DNA from: CAZJBS01 sp964544475
Lineage (GTDB): Bacteria; CLD3; SB21
DNA: 64,000 nucleotides
Reading direction: 5' to 3'
Assembly (NCBI GenBank): GCA_964544475.1
Contig: CAZJBS010000001.1
Location: 124,001-188,000, forward strand
Made by a program: the position numbers and the translations under genes. The notes beneath the pieces are model-generated. The model was not told the origin of the DNA. It searched no databases and saw only the letters and a program-made list of their open reading frames with translations. Shown here piece by piece: positions 18,038 through 28,710 of this stretch. Position 1 is the first letter of the stretch; every line of letters starts with the position of its first letter.

Positions 18038-20794
18038 ATGGAAGACTTCATAGAAATCAGGGGAGCCAGGGTTCATAACCTGAAGAACATCAGCGTCAGT
18101 ATTCCGCGTAACAAACTGGTCATCATCACAGGCGTCAGTGGATCCGGAAAATCGTCGCTGGCGTTTGACACCCTGTACGCGGAGGGTCAGCGGCGATATG
18201 TCGAGTCGCTTTCAGCCTACGCCCGCCAATTCCTTGAACGTATGGACAAGCCGGACGTCGATCATATCAAAGGCATCAGTCCGGCCCTGGCCATTGAGCA
18301 GAGAACCCTTGCCAAAAATCCGCGCTCAACCGTGGCGACCGTGACCGAATTGTATGACTACCTGAGGCTGCTTTTTGCGAGGGTCGGCAAGACGTATTGC
18401 GGGCAATGCGGCACGATGATTCGCAAGGACTCCGTGTCCACCGTGACACAGCATATTTTGGAATGGCCGGCCGGGACCAAATTCCACGTGACGTTCCGGG
18501 CGACATCCGATGAAAAAAGCATTCTGAACCTGCATGAAAAAGGTTTCAGCAGAGTCCTGATAGATAACGACATCAAGGAACTGGATGACAAAGATGTGGT
18601 GAAGAAACTGCTGAAGCAAAAATTCATTGATGTCCTGGTCGATCGATTGGCCGTTTCCCCGGAGATTCGTAGCCGGCTCGCCGACTCCATCGAAACCGCT
18701 TTTTCGGAAGGAGGCGGACAGGTCAGGATCCGCAGGCTGGATGGCGAAGATAGGGTGTTTTCGAGCCGCTTTGAATGTACCAACTGCGGCACGGCCTTTC
18801 TGGAACCAGAGCCGCGGTTATTTTCCTTCAACAATCCGTATGGGGCCTGTCCGGCCTGCCAGGGATTCGGGAACCGCATTGAGATAGACATGGACCTGGT
18901 GATCCCGGATCGATCCAAATCGCTTAAACAAGGGGCGATCAAACCCTGGACGACGGAAGGCTACTCAGACTTTCAAGAAAAATTGTTGAAGAACGCCAAA
19001 CGACATGGCATTGCGACGGATGTGCCGATAGAGGATCTGCCGGCCGTCCAGTATGAAAAGATCGTTCATGGCGGCGAAGGCTTCGAAGGCATTAGAAAAT
19101 TCTTTTCATGGCTTGAAACGAAGACCTACAAAATGCATGTAAGGGTATTGCTCAGCAAATACCGTGGCTATGTGACCTGCTCCGCCTGCCTGGGCAGCCG
19201 CCTGCGCCCTGAAGCATTGTTCGTGCGTGTCACCGACAAGACCATACATGATCTCCACCGTATGACGATCGGCGAAGCCTACAATTTCTTTCATACCCTT
19301 GAGTTGTCGGCGTACGACAAGGATATTGCACGCCGGATTCTGGAGGAAATTTACAAACGTCTGACGTATCTCCGAAATGTGGGTCTTGAATATTTGCCGC
19401 TGTGTCGTCTCGCAGGTACGCTGTCCGGCGGGGAAGCGCAGCGTATCAGCCTGGCGACTTCGCTGGGCTCCTCCCTCGTGGGTAGCCTGTATGTGCTGGA
19501 CGAGCCGTCGATAGGTCTGCACCCCAGGGACAACGATAAACTGATCGGCATTCTGAAAAACTTGCGCAGTATCGGCAATACCGTCGTTATTGTCGAACAT
19601 GACCGGGAGATCATGGAGCAGAGCGACGAGATTATTGACATGGGTCCGCAGGCCGGCGTCCACGGCGGCGAGGTTGTATTCCAGGGTCGGCTGGAGGAGG
19701 CGGTCAGATCCACCCGATCCCTGACCGGCCAGTACCTCTCGGGCCGAAAGCAAATACCGCTTCCGTCGGGACGCCGGTCGGGAAACGGTTTGCACATCAG
19801 GATCGTCGGAGCTGCGGAGAATAACCTGAAAGATATCCGGATCGACATTCCCCTCGGAAAGCTGGTCTGCGTGACGGGTGTCAGCGGATCGGGTAAGAGC
19901 ACATTGATCCACGACGTGCTGTATGCCGGCATGATGAGGAAGCAGGGACTGTGGAGCGGCAAAGTGGGCCGTCATCGGGAGATTCTTGGCGTGGAACACG
20001 TGCGCGGCGTCCAGATGGTCGATCAACAGCCGATCGGGCGGACCCCTCGAAGCAACGCCGCCACCTATATCAAGGTGTTTGATTTGATCCGGGATGTCTT
20101 TGCGGATGTGCCAACGTCAAAAGTGAGAGGGTACCAGTCCGGCACGTTTTCGTTCAACGTACCGGGAGGCCGCTGCGAAGTGTGCGAGGGCGCCGGAACG
20201 ATCCTGGTTGAAATGCAATTCCTGGCCGATGTGTACCTCGAATGCGAAGAGTGCAAAGGCACGCGATTCAAGAAGGAGATCCTGGATGTTCGTTATAAGG
20301 AGCTGAACATTCACGACGTGCTCCATATGACCGTGGCCCAGGGCGTGGCATTTTTTGCCGCCCATCCGCGGATCGCGAAAAAACTTCAGGTGCTGGACGA
20401 TGTGGGTCTGGGATATCTTCAGATCGGCCAGGCGGCCACGACGCTATCAGGTGGCGAGGCGCAGAGAATCAAGCTGGCGGCTCATCTGGCAGAACGGGAT
20501 GGCGGGAACACGATGTACATCTTTGACGAGCCTACGACGGGACTGCATTTTGACGATATCAATAAACTGCTCATGAGTTTCAATCGCCTGCTGGATGCCG
20601 GTCATTCGGTGGTCATTATCGAACACAACCTGGATGTCATCAAATGCGCTGATCATATCATCGATCTTGGCCCGGAAGGCGGGGATGGCGGTGGTCAGGT
20701 TGTGGCCACAGGCACTCCGGAAGACATTGCCGAAAGCATCACGTCGCACACCGGCCGATACCTGAAACCCTACCTCGCGCCACCCTTTCGCTAG
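18038..20794 (+). CDS. uvrA: UvrA, excinuclease ABC subunit A
   Basis: 918 residues, near the usual 940. Two ABC ATPase modules are present: Walker A '[16 protein letters not shown]' near residue 32 and '[16 protein letters not shown]' near 614, signatures '[12 protein letters not shown]' near 462 and '[12 protein letters not shown]' near 804, and Walker B '[12 protein letters not shown]' near 484. Zinc modules are seen as paired Cys-x2-Cys near 249/272 (CTNC, CPAC) and 712/735 (CEVC, CEEC); an extra 'CGQC' lies near 121. The UvrA2 dimer finds bulky DNA lesions for nucleotide excision repair. The start is 10 nt after GT9, so it may be read from the EPS operon as well as from its own signals. 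Its TAG stop overlaps the lptD stop in a CTAG. Confidence 0.98.
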   Translation: MEDFIEIRGARVHNLKNISVSIPRNKLVIITGVSGSGKSSLAFDTLYAEGQRRYVESLSAYARQFLERMDKPDVDHIKGISPALAIEQRTLAKNPRSTVATVTELYDYLRLLFARVGKTYCGQCGTMIRKDSVSTVTQHILEWPAGTKFHVTFRATSDEKSILNLHEKGFSRVLIDNDIKELDDKDVVKKLLKQKFIDVLVDRLAVSPEIRSRLADSIETAFSEGGGQVRIRRLDGEDRVFSSRFECTNCGTAFLEPEPRLFSFNNPYGACPACQGFGNRIEIDMDLVIPDRSKSLKQGAIKPWTTEGYSDFQEKLLKNAKRHGIATDVPIEDLPAVQYEKIVHGGEGFEGIRKFFSWLETKTYKMHVRVLLSKYRGYVTCSACLGSRLRPEALFVRVTDKTIHDLHRMTIGEAYNFFHTLELSAYDKDIARRILEEIYKRLTYLRNVGLEYLPLCRLAGTLSGGEAQRISLATSLGSSLVGSLYVLDEPSIGLHPRDNDKLIGILKNLRSIGNTVVIVEHDREIMEQSDEIIDMGPQAGVHGGEVVFQGRLEEAVRSTRSLTGQYLSGRKQIPLPSGRRSGNGLHIRIVGAAENNLKDIRIDIPLGKLVCVTGVSGSGKSTLIHDVLYAGMMRKQGLWSGKVGRHREILGVEHVRGVQMVDQQPIGRTPRSNAATYIKVFDLIRDVFADVPTSKVRGYQSGTFSFNVPGGRCEVCEGAGTILVEMQFLADVYLECEECKGTRFKKEILDVRYKELNIHDVLHMTVAQGVAFFAAHPRIAKKLQVLDDVGLGYLQIGQAATTLSGGEAQRIKLAAHLAERDGGNTMYIFDEPTTGLHFDDINKLLMSFNRLLDAGHSVVIIEHNLDVIKCADHIIDLGPEGGDGGGQVVATGTPEDIAESITSHTGRYLKPYLAPPFR

Positions 20795-23334
20795 AAAATC
20801 CTGTTACCGTAATCGGTCCGTTGCAGTTTGATGTCGCGCAGGGCATTGGACTTGACCTGAACGATGAAAAAATATCCCGCCGCCGGACCCATGGGCGTCC
20901 AGTCGAATCGCATCTCCCAGCAATGAAGATCCCTCCCAAATGAAAAACTCTGACTGACCAGTTCACTCGCCACGAAATCGTACCTGGCGGAGTACGTCAC
21001 CTGCCAATTCTTCGTAATTTTGAGAGTGCTGGAGACATTCATGCCGAATTGCTTGACCACGTTGTCAGGGTTGGCTTTGTTGATGTCATAGTTGAAATCC
21101 AATCGGGCCGTCCAGGGCACGTCCGCCGGCAGGGAGTTGGACTTTGGAAGATACGGGTTGTAGAAGCCCGGGCTCGGTTGACTCTGTCCGTAGGAATCAG
21201 TCGGCATCGTTTCGGACGCCGGTGGGGATGCGCCGTCCCCGCCGCTGAACGAGATGCCGGACGTCAGGGACAGGTTTGTCAGGCGGGGAATTTTGTTCAA
21301 TACGTCGAGGCGCTGATGACGAACACGATCATAGCGATAAAAATCATGCACCATACTCATGGAAAGGCTGAGGTTTCCGGCAAGGTCATTGGCCACAGCA
21401 ATCGAGGAGTTGAGCGTCGAAAGCTTGAATTGTTCGGCTTCAAAATTGTAAATGATCCCGCTGTTCCAATTCAGCACATCGATCTTGCGAACATGGTCTT
21501 CGGTCTTCTTGCCGGATGCTTTGGCGGAGTCCTTCCCGGCGCTTTCGTACTTGACCTGAAAAACGTTGCCAATATTGGCCCCCAATGACAGGGTCTTCCC
21601 GGAGGGCGTGCCTCCAAACAACGTGTTGCGCCGGTATCGGTCAAACTTTCGTTTGCGACCGGCTGTATCCGTAACCGTTTCGTAGTAACCCCATCTATCG
21701 GCGGAAAAGTCAGGACGGTAAGTCAAACTGATGGACGGCGAAATCACGTGTCGGAACGTCTGGACGCCCAGGATATTGGGATTGGTGACCCCATAGACTT
21801 TGGTGGACAAACCGACCGATGTGGTGAACGTGTGACGTGCAAAGAATCCCTTCTTTGTTACTGCCGTATCCGTTGTATTCCGGAGGCCAAAATCCTCCTC
21901 GCGCTGATCCATCCACGTTTCCTGTACGTCCAGCCGTGGCGTCAGATTGAGGTATGTAAAGAGTTTGAATGGAGCGCTCAGATTGGCAGAATGGTTCATC
22001 CCGAGGGCGCTGACCACCACCGCGGTATCATTGGCACGGGTTTCTTTTCTCAAGAGGTTGGAGCCATAACCGTACTGGATCGCCTGGTACCACCGATCCG
22101 GAGCATTTCGTTCTTTCTCGGACTTCGGGAAAAGAGGTCTGGATGTCTTCGTGATGGTGATATTTGGGAACGTAAGATCGCTTTGGCCATTGTCCAGATT
22201 TTCTGTCCGGGATAGACTGGCCGATACACTGCCCCAGGAATAGTTGTTACTGTAGGAAACGTTGGTGATGATCTGACGGTTCAGAATCTGATCCTGGTTG
22301 ATGCTGGTGTATCGGTAGAAATTCTTGCTGCTGACGTACTGGATATTGGCATTGAGATTGGATGACTCCGACAGCGTCTGGGCGTGCTGGGCATTGATGC
22401 TCCACAATCGGTTCTTTTCGCCGGTGATGTAGCTGTGATTGGAAACCGAATAGGTGGCGCTGCCCGTGTAGCTGTATCGCTTGGCATAATTGGCTCCGCC
22501 GTGGAGGTTGAAGCCGGCCTTGTCAAGGAAATCCAGCTGGAACAGCGCATCGAAATAGTCGTTCGGCGCCCAGTAGTAGCCGAAGTTTCGAATCTGTCTT
22601 CCCTCGCGCGGCGTTTCACTGTAGGCCGGCGGCGTAATGCCGGAAGCCCTGCCGGAACGGCTTGGAAAAACGCCAAATGGAATCGCAAAGAGCGGAACCT
22701 CATGGATGTACAGGATGACGGGCTTGGCCACGATCTGTTCCTGTGGTATCATTTTCATTTCGCGGCTCTGGAAATAGAAATGCGGTTCCTTCGAATCGCA
22801 CGTGGTGAAGCGTCCACTTTTCACATACAACGTGTTTTCGCCGATTTTACGGATGGTTTGGCCGTAATAGAAGCCGTCCTGCATTTTCGTTTCGCCGAGC
22901 ACAACCTTTCCCCGGCGTGTTTCGAAATTGTATTCCATCGTCTGGCCAGTGTAGCTCTGTCCGCTTTCTGAGAATAGCGGAAGCCCCCGGTATGTGAGTA
23001 CCGCGCCGTTGGAGTCCACCGAATCCGGGATGGCCTCGGCTGTCATCAATCGTGATGGTTGTTCGATGGTGATGCGGGCGGCACGAATCTCCATCGTCCG
23101 ATAGCGCACCCAGGCGTTATTCTTAAGAACGATCGTCGAATGGTCCATGTTTCCCTCGGTCGTATCGGCGCCATAGAAGATGAGCGTGTCCAGACCCGAT
23201 TGGGCCGAGTCGGGCGGCGGGCGCAGACTATCGGAGGCCAATGCCAACGATGATGAATCAGGCAAAGTCTGACCGGCAAGCCAATCACCGGAAGTCACAC
23301 AGAGCATGAGAAAAATGAAAAGGCGTATGTACAC
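20791..23334 (-). CDS. lptD: LPS-assembly outer-membrane protein LptD (OstA)
   Basis: 847 residues. A signal peptide (about residues 1-21) is followed by a low-complexity Pro/Ser/Asp linker, an OstA/LptA-like jellyroll (about 50-240; 'VVLGETKMQDGFYYGQTI', 'YVKSGRFTTCDSKEPHFYF'), the LptD core motif 'PVILYIHEVPLFAIPFGVFP', and then a long series of amphipathic strands that should form the outer-membrane barrel, ending in an aromatic-rich final region. LptD with LptE inserts LPS into the outer leaflet. Its start is a GTG 3 nt after the dtd stop, so dtd-lptD are one unit. The other Lpt genes lie at 40.8-43.4 kb. The stop overlaps uvrA's in CTAG. Confidence 0.93.
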   Translation of the reverse strand: MYIRLFIFLMLCVTSGDWLAGQTLPDSSSLALASDSLRPPPDSAQSGLDTLIFYGADTTEGNMDHSTIVLKNNAWVRYRTMEIRAARITIEQPSRLMTAEAIPDSVDSNGAVLTYRGLPLFSESGQSYTGQTMEYNFETRRGKVVLGETKMQDGFYYGQTIRKIGENTLYVKSGRFTTCDSKEPHFYFQSREMKMIPQEQIVAKPVILYIHEVPLFAIPFGVFPSRSGRASGITPPAYSETPREGRQIRNFGYYWAPNDYFDALFQLDFLDKAGFNLHGGANYAKRYSYTGSATYSVSNHSYITGEKNRLWSINAQHAQTLSESSNLNANIQYVSSKNFYRYTSINQDQILNRQIITNVSYSNNYSWGSVSASLSRTENLDNGQSDLTFPNITITKTSRPLFPKSEKERNAPDRWYQAIQYGYGSNLLRKETRANDTAVVVSALGMNHSANLSAPFKLFTYLNLTPRLDVQETWMDQREEDFGLRNTTDTAVTKKGFFARHTFTTSVGLSTKVYGVTNPNILGVQTFRHVISPSISLTYRPDFSADRWGYYETVTDTAGRKRKFDRYRRNTLFGGTPSGKTLSLGANIGNVFQVKYESAGKDSAKASGKKTEDHVRKIDVLNWNSGIIYNFEAEQFKLSTLNSSIAVANDLAGNLSLSMSMVHDFYRYDRVRHQRLDVLNKIPRLTNLSLTSGISFSGGDGASPPASETMPTDSYGQSQPSPGFYNPYLPKSNSLPADVPWTARLDFNYDINKANPDNVVKQFGMNVSSTLKITKNWQVTYSARYDFVASELVSQSFSFGRDLHCWEMRFDWTPMGPAAGYFFIVQVKSNALRDIKLQRTDYGNRIF

Positions 23335-23337
23335 CGA

Positions 23338-23775
23338 TTATCTTTCCAAGATGATAGTCACGGGACCAGAGTTATGAATTTCAACATCCATGTAAGCTCC
23401 GAAGATGCCGGTCAACACGGGGACGCCTCCATGTCGAAGTGCGGCGACAAACTTGTCATAGAGCGGTTCAGCTGTATCGGGTCTGGCCGCTTTGATGAAG
23501 CTGGGACGCCGGCCCTTTCGAGCGTCACCGTACAAAGTAAACTGTGAAATGGCGAGGATACTCCCGCCGACCTCCGTGACCGATCGGTTCATCTTACCGT
23601 CATCGTCCTCGAAAATGCGCAGGTTAAGGCATTTGTCCGCCCAGAAGTTGAGTTCCTTCTCATCGTCCGTCTCATGAAACCCGATCAGCAGCACCAGGCC
23701 ACGGTCGATGTGACTGACACGCGCGTTGGCCACGGAGACGCTGGCGCGTTTGACTCTCTGGGCGACTATACGCAT
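23338..23775 (-). CDS. dtd: D-aminoacyl-tRNA deacylase
   Basis: 145 residues from the ATG at 23775. It hydrolyses D-aminoacyl-tRNAs so that D-amino acids do not enter translation. Seen: 'MRIVAQRVKRASVSV' N-terminus, 'GLVLLIGFHETD', the catalytic 'SQFTLYGDARKGRRPSF' loop (about residue 78), and the C-terminal 'NSGPVTIIL' with the family's Gly-Pro motif. An upstream in-frame ATG at 23799 is rejected because it lies inside the gltA terminator hairpin. lptD starts 3 nt downstream, so the pair is probably co-transcribed. Confidence 0.96.
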   Translation of the reverse strand: MRIVAQRVKRASVSVANARVSHIDRGLVLLIGFHETDDEKELNFWADKCLNLRIFEDDDGKMNRSVTEVGGSILAISQFTLYGDARKGRRPSFIKAARPDTAEPLYDKFVAALRHGGVPVLTGIFGAYMDVEIHNSGPVTIILER

Positions 23776-23787
23776 GGGATATCCAGT

Positions 23788-23822
23788 AAAAAGGGCCATC
23801 GATGTGACTCGACAGCCCTTTT
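23788..23822 (-). terminator. Rho-independent terminator of gltA
   Basis: On the minus strand an 8-bp stem AAAAGGGC / GCCCTTTT (23815-23822 with 23789-23796) encloses a loop that can extend by a second TCGA/TCGA stem, and the 3' arm runs into five T residues. It lies 24 nt after the gltA stop codon and just before the dtd start, so it separates the two units. Confidence 0.75.
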
Positions 23823-23845
23823 GGTTTTCATGACGAGGTCGGTGA

Positions 23846-25135
23846 TCAGGCGCGCTTGTTCATCGGCACGTATTTTCTTTCCGGATGGCCGGTGTAAATC
23901 TGCCGCGGCCGGCCGATGCGCGTGTCTTTGCTTTCCATCATTTCCTTCCATTGCGCAATCCATCCCGGCATGCGACCGATGGCAAAGAGGACGGTGAACA
24001 TGTCGACCGGGAAGCCCATCGCCTGATAAATGATGCCCGAATAGAAATCGACGTTCGGATAAAGCTTCTTTTCGATGAAATACGGATCGGATAGCGCAAC
24101 TTCCTCAAGTTCGTGGGCGATGTCCAATAAAGGATCCTTGATGCCCATTTTGCCGAGGATCGTGTCACAGGTCTTCTTCAATATGACGGCCCGTGGGTCG
24201 AAGTTCTTGTATACCCGATGACCAAATCCCATGAGACGATAATTGGATTTCTTGTCCTTGGCCATTTCGACGTATCGTTTAACTCCGCCGCCCTCTTGGT
24301 GTATGTGGGTCAGCATTTCGAGCACTTCCTGATTGGCGCCGCCGTGCAGCGGTCCCCAAAGCGCGCAGATACCCGCGGAAATGGCCGCAAAGATATTCGC
24401 ATGACTGCTGCCAACAAGCCGGACCGTGGAGGTCGAGCAATTCTGCTCATGATCGGCATGGAGAATGAACAATTGGTCCAGACCCTTTTCGATGTCCGGA
24501 TCGACCTCATACGGTTCGGCCGGCACCGAGAACATCATGTTCAAAAAATTGGCGGCGTAGCTGAGGGCGTTGTTCGGATAAATGAAAGGTTGGCCAATTG
24601 ACTTTTTGAAGGAATACGCGGCAATCGTTGTGATCTTCCCCAACAAGCGGTGGATGGACAACTGGACATGTTCCGGATTGAAGACGTCCATCGAATCCTG
24701 GTAGAACGTCGAAAGCGAGCACGTGACTGCCGACAAAAGAGCCATCGGGTGTGCGTCACGCGGATACGCGTCATACAACTTGCGTAGAGATTCATGCAAC
24801 AGCGTATGACGTGTCACGCTCTTCTTGAACGCCTCAAGCTGCGGAGCCGTTGGCAATTCGCCATAAATCAGGAGATAACTGACCTCCATGAAGTTGGAGT
24901 TTTCCGCCAGATCCTGAATATTGTAGCCACGGTAACGCAGAATGCCTTTTTCGCCGTCTATGAACGCCACGGAGCTGTTGCAGGAGCCCGTGTTGGCAAA
25001 CCCGTGATCCATGGTAATGAGGCCGGTTTGGCCGCGCAGCTTACTGATGTCAACAGCCTGTTCATTTTCTGTTCCCGTACTGACAGGAAGGTCTATGGAC
25101 TGGTCGTCGTAGGAGAGTACGGCTTTCTTAATCAT
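23846..25135 (-). CDS. gltA: Citrate synthase
   Basis: 429 residues, the length of hexameric type II enzymes. It condenses oxaloacetate and acetyl-CoA in the TCA cycle. Catalytic landmarks sit where expected: 'LWGPLHGGANQEVLEML' (His near residue 264), 'GFGHRVYKNFDPRA' (His near 305) and 'YPNVDFYSGI' (Asp near 362). 'DHEQNCSTSTVRLVGSSHAN' is the usual preceding segment. A GAAAGGGA Shine-Dalgarno precedes the ATG. It has its own promoter (25209-25237) and its own terminator (23788-23822), so it is monocistronic. Confidence 0.97.
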   Translation of the reverse strand: MIKKAVLSYDDQSIDLPVSTGTENEQAVDISKLRGQTGLITMDHGFANTGSCNSSVAFIDGEKGILRYRGYNIQDLAENSNFMEVSYLLIYGELPTAPQLEAFKKSVTRHTLLHESLRKLYDAYPRDAHPMALLSAVTCSLSTFYQDSMDVFNPEHVQLSIHRLLGKITTIAAYSFKKSIGQPFIYPNNALSYAANFLNMMFSVPAEPYEVDPDIEKGLDQLFILHADHEQNCSTSTVRLVGSSHANIFAAISAGICALWGPLHGGANQEVLEMLTHIHQEGGGVKRYVEMAKDKKSNYRLMGFGHRVYKNFDPRAVILKKTCDTILGKMGIKDPLLDIAHELEEVALSDPYFIEKKLYPNVDFYSGIIYQAMGFPVDMFTVLFAIGRMPGWIAQWKEMMESKDTRIGRPRQIYTGHPERKYVPMNKRA

Positions 25136-25208
25136 GACAGATCCCTTTCAAAGCATGTAGTTCGGATTCGTGGTTCAATTATAAGAGATCGATTACGCCA
25201 TTTGGGAT

Positions 25209-25237
25209 AATTTAATAAAACGGTATACGACTCGCAA
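25209..25237 (-). promoter_or_regulatory. Predicted sigma70-type promoter of gltA
   Basis: Minus-strand TTGCGA (25232-25237), 17-nt spacer, TAAATT (25209-25214), about 75 nt before the gltA ATG. A TATAAT hexamer at 25178-25183 without a good -35 box is a second candidate. The gap 25136-25254 holds nothing else that I can recognise. Confidence 0.5.
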
Positions 25238-25254
25238 GATGTTAAATCACAACT

Positions 25255-28200
25255 CTAGTTGGCACGTCGGATCGGAAGGGTAATCTTGAATTCGGTTCCC
25301 TTGCCAGGTTGGCTTTCGAAAAATATCGTACCCTTGTGGTTTTCTATGATCTTGTATGAAATGGACAGGCCCAAACCGGTGCCTTTGCCGACCGATTTGG
25401 TTGTAAAAAAGGGATCAAACACCTTGTTTTGAACGGCATATGGTATGCCGCGTCCATTGTCCCGAATGGAGATGAGGATGTTGTTGTTTCCCGCGCTGGT
25501 GCGGATCCACACATCCCCTTCACCTTCGATGGCATGAAATGCATTGCTCAAAAGATTCATAATAACCTGATTGATGTGGCCAGGATTGCAGTGGATGGGA
25601 GGTACCGGTCCGTAATTACGGTGGATGCGAACTCTGGACTTGTACTCATTCTTAAGAATGTTCAGAGTGCTGTCTACGCAGTCTGTGATGAGAATCTCCT
25701 TGAACTGGGATTCATCCAGACGCGAGAAATTGCGCAGGTCTTCAACGATTTTCTGAGTCCGTTCGACGCCATCCCGCATTTCGTGAACCACAATGGGCAA
25801 TTCGGTCAGGAACTCTTCAAATCGCGTCGTGGAAATCAGTCGATCAACGGCCTCCAGTTTCGCAACGACGGCTTGGAGTTCGGGTTCGGATCTGGATTTC
25901 AATACCTCATAAGAATCAAATAATTCGGAAAATTCGTGGAAAACCTGGTCGATGCTTGAGACTTTCTTCTCGAGAATGGAAATATTGGCCTTGACGTAGG
26001 TGATCGGATTGTTGATTTCATGGGCAATGCCGGCCACCAGTTGTCCAAGGGAAGCCATTTTTTCAGAATGAATCAGGTGCAATTGGGTTTCCTTCAGTTC
26101 CGCCAGGACGCGTTCGAGGGTCTCTTTGCGTTTGACCAGTTCGCGCGTGCGGTGAAGGACTTTGTCTTCAAGCTCCGATGTTCGCTGATGAACCAGGCTT
26201 ATCCGGAATTGGTAGGTGGTATAGATACTCAAGCCGACAAATGTCAGCGAGAACAGCAAAAACCACCAACTCTGCCAGAATGGCGTTTCGATGGTGAAGC
26301 GTACCGTTGTAATATTCCGGCTCCAAACGCCGGAACCATCGCAGGCTTTGACTTGAAAAGCATACTCGCCGGCATCGAGATTGGTATATCTGACTTTGTT
26401 GTCGGCGGTTGGCCTGGACCATTCATTTTCAAAGCCTACGAGGCGGTAGCTGAATGTAACGTCGCTCTCTTCACGGAATGACGGGGCCACAAACTCCAGG
26501 AGAACATTGTTTTCCTGGTACAAAATGGGTTGGTCCGGTTGAGTTCGGTACGCGCCGCCGAGCGAGTCGCTTTCGGAAAGGGCAGGTCCCACGCGGACGA
26601 GTCGCGACGTGCGTTCAGTCTTATTCTCGACCAAGAAACTCTTGATGTAAGCTTTGATGCCGTTGGGTTGGCGGTGCGTGGTTTCGATGGGCATCCTCAA
26701 TATGCCGGTACGGCTCCCGATCCAGATGCGCCGGGTGGCATCCACCATCATCGCGTTGGGGCCCCCGATTTCATTGTCCGGCAAACCATGTCGTTTTCGG
26801 TACACTTTGATAACGGAATGCGCCACAGGATCAACGTAATTTAGGCCTTTGTTTGTGCCGGCCCAGATGTAGCCCAAGGCATCTACTGTGATCGAATTGA
26901 CGTAATTGTCACTGAGCCCCTGTTTGATGGTAAGCGTGGTCAGATAGGGACGCAAATCCGTCCCGTTCGGTCGCAGATCCAATGGCAATTGGGACGTGCG
27001 AAGCTCCGTCAATCCGCCTTGACTGCCTATCCAGAGATTGCCTTGAGAGTCCTCCGCAAGCGACATGACAGAATGGTCAGGGAGACCATTGGATTTTGAG
27101 AAGGTATGAAACCGGTCTGAGACCGAATCATACAAGGCTAGTCCGCCCCCGCTAAAGCCAATCCAGATTCGCTGATGGCGGTCTTCGACAATAATGGAAC
27201 CGTTGAGGGAAACCAGGCCGTCCTGACGGGTGTAAAGGCGAAACGACCACTCCCCGGAGGGCGAGATAATGATGCGACCAATGCCGACATCGGCGATCGA
27301 AACCCACACATCCTGGCGATGATCCACACAGACATCAGGAACGAAGTGTCCGGACAGGGGACCCGATGCCGCCAGATTCACCGAATAAAAGGCGGCCAGC
27401 GGGCGGCTGGAAGAAATAAGTTGGTGAACGCGCGCGGGATTCGGCAGGTGGGGATGGACAGAGAAAAGATTTCGGGGGACCAGTACCTGAAGGCCCAAGT
27501 ACGTTCCAATCCACAATACACCGGAACGATCAGCGGCCACATCCCAAATATTAGAACTCACGAGGCCTTCGGACGTGCGGTAGGAAAGTATTCGACCGTT
27601 GTCCCAGAGCGCCAATCCATCGGCCGTTCCTATCCAAGTCCGACCAACCGGATCGAGGCTGATGGAGTGAATGTTCTCGGATGGCAACCCGTCTTTTTCC
27701 GTGAAGAAGCGGATATCCTCAGACAACAGCTTGATGGCTCCATTGGCCAGCGTACCGAACCATATCGTGCCTTCGCGGTCTTCATAGACACAATTGAATT
27801 GGTTGGTTCCGAGCCCGTCGCGGGCCGTGTAGCTGTTGATCTCAATGCGATTGTTAACCGTTCGAAGGTGACCAATACCACCCGTTGTGGCCAACCACAC
27901 GCCGTCGGAGCCCTGGACAATCGACATGATCGAGTTGCCGGGTAACCCGGAGGACGTTGAGAAATTGATGAATCGACTGCCCTCCAACCGGCTCAGGCCA
28001 ACGCCCGTACCGATCCAAAGGGACTGGTCGGCGCCGAGGCACAGTGATTCGATTCGATTATTGATGAGACCATCGCGCGTGGAATAGTTGGCGACACGGA
28101 TGCTGCGGTTCGCATAGGTGATTTCAGAAATGCCGTCAGAAGTTCCGGCAAAAACGGCTTTTCCGGGCGAGCGGGCGAGAGCCGTGATGGTCGAAGATGG

Positions 28201-28710
28201 TAATCCGTCCCGTGTCCCAAAGTTGAAATAGCGATGGGTCCCGGCGTCGCGCACCCACAATCCACTCGCCGTTGCAAACCACACATTGCCCGCGGCGTCC
28301 TCCAGAATCGAGCGGACTGTGCCTGTAGAAAGCTCAGACGGTTGGGCATTGGATACAAAGGAATCGGCTCGGACATCGAAGTAACAGAACCCGTCATCGG
28401 TACCCAGCCAGAGCACACCGTCTGAGGATTCGTAAATGGCATTGACGACCGAGCTTCGAAGACCATGCTCGGTCGTGTAAGTATCAAAAGACCAACCGTC
28501 ATATCGCGTCGCTCCTCCGGGTGTACCAAACCACAGATACCCGTGGTTGTCCTGGTGGATCGAAAGGACCCGATTGTGAGGCAGGCCGTCGGCGGCGGAG
28601 TAAGATCTCGTAAAGAGTTTCTGGGTCCATGCCGCGCTCGGCATTATCCATGTGGCCGCAAGCCACACCCAGCCAATAATGAAAAGAACATTGTGGTATT
28701 GGCGACTCAT
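25255..28710 (-). CDS. Two-component propeller sensor histidine kinase
   Basis: About 1151 residues from the ATG at 28710. A signal sequence is followed by some 14 two-component-regulator propeller repeats (recurrent 'G-x-L/I-W-I/F-G-T' blocks, about residues 35-720), a Y_Y_Y domain (about 735-805; 'FENEWSRPTADNKVRYTNL'), one TM helix (about 813-835), a coiled coil, HisKA with 'AGIAHEINNPITYVK' (His near 897) and HATPase ('NLLSNAFHAIEG', 'DNGRGIPY', 'GKGTGLGLS'). It should sense a periplasmic ligand and phosphorylate a separate regulator. Unlike Bacteroides hybrid systems it has no receiver or AraC domain. It begins in an ATGA overlap with nth. The PAS-free HisKA resembles the 4HB/HisKA type with a long insert. 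Confidence 0.92.
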   Translation of the reverse strand: MSRQYHNVLFIIGWVWLAATWIMPSAAWTQKLFTRSYSAADGLPHNRVLSIHQDNHGYLWFGTPGGATRYDGWSFDTYTTEHGLRSSVVNAIYESSDGVLWLGTDDGFCYFDVRADSFVSNAQPSELSTGTVRSILEDAAGNVWFATASGLWVRDAGTHRYFNFGTRDGLPSSTITALARSPGKAVFAGTSDGISEITYANRSIRVANYSTRDGLINNRIESLCLGADQSLWIGTGVGLSRLEGSRFINFSTSSGLPGNSIMSIVQGSDGVWLATTGGIGHLRTVNNRIEINSYTARDGLGTNQFNCVYEDREGTIWFGTLANGAIKLLSEDIRFFTEKDGLPSENIHSISLDPVGRTWIGTADGLALWDNGRILSYRTSEGLVSSNIWDVAADRSGVLWIGTYLGLQVLVPRNLFSVHPHLPNPARVHQLISSSRPLAAFYSVNLAASGPLSGHFVPDVCVDHRQDVWVSIADVGIGRIIISPSGEWSFRLYTRQDGLVSLNGSIIVEDRHQRIWIGFSGGGLALYDSVSDRFHTFSKSNGLPDHSVMSLAEDSQGNLWIGSQGGLTELRTSQLPLDLRPNGTDLRPYLTTLTIKQGLSDNYVNSITVDALGYIWAGTNKGLNYVDPVAHSVIKVYRKRHGLPDNEIGGPNAMMVDATRRIWIGSRTGILRMPIETTHRQPNGIKAYIKSFLVENKTERTSRLVRVGPALSESDSLGGAYRTQPDQPILYQENNVLLEFVAPSFREESDVTFSYRLVGFENEWSRPTADNKVRYTNLDAGEYAFQVKACDGSGVWSRNITTVRFTIETPFWQSWWFLLFSLTFVGLSIYTTYQFRISLVHQRTSELEDKVLHRTRELVKRKETLERVLAELKETQLHLIHSEKMASLGQLVAGIAHEINNPITYVKANISILEKKVSSIDQVFHEFSELFDSYEVLKSRSEPELQAVVAKLEAVDRLISTTRFEEFLTELPIVVHEMRDGVERTQKIVEDLRNFSRLDESQFKEILITDCVDSTLNILKNEYKSRVRIHRNYGPVPPIHCNPGHINQVIMNLLSNAFHAIEGEGDVWIRTSAGNNNILISIRDNGRGIPYAVQNKVFDPFFTTKSVGKGTGLGLSISYKIIENHKGTIFFESQPGKGTEFKITLPIRRAN

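Noticed and set aside
26500..28650. Repeated short motifs that could be taken for a DNA repeat array.
   Set aside because: They are the coding sequence of the two-component propeller repeats of the histidine kinase; the DNA is diverged and there are no regular spacers, so not a CRISPR or satellite.
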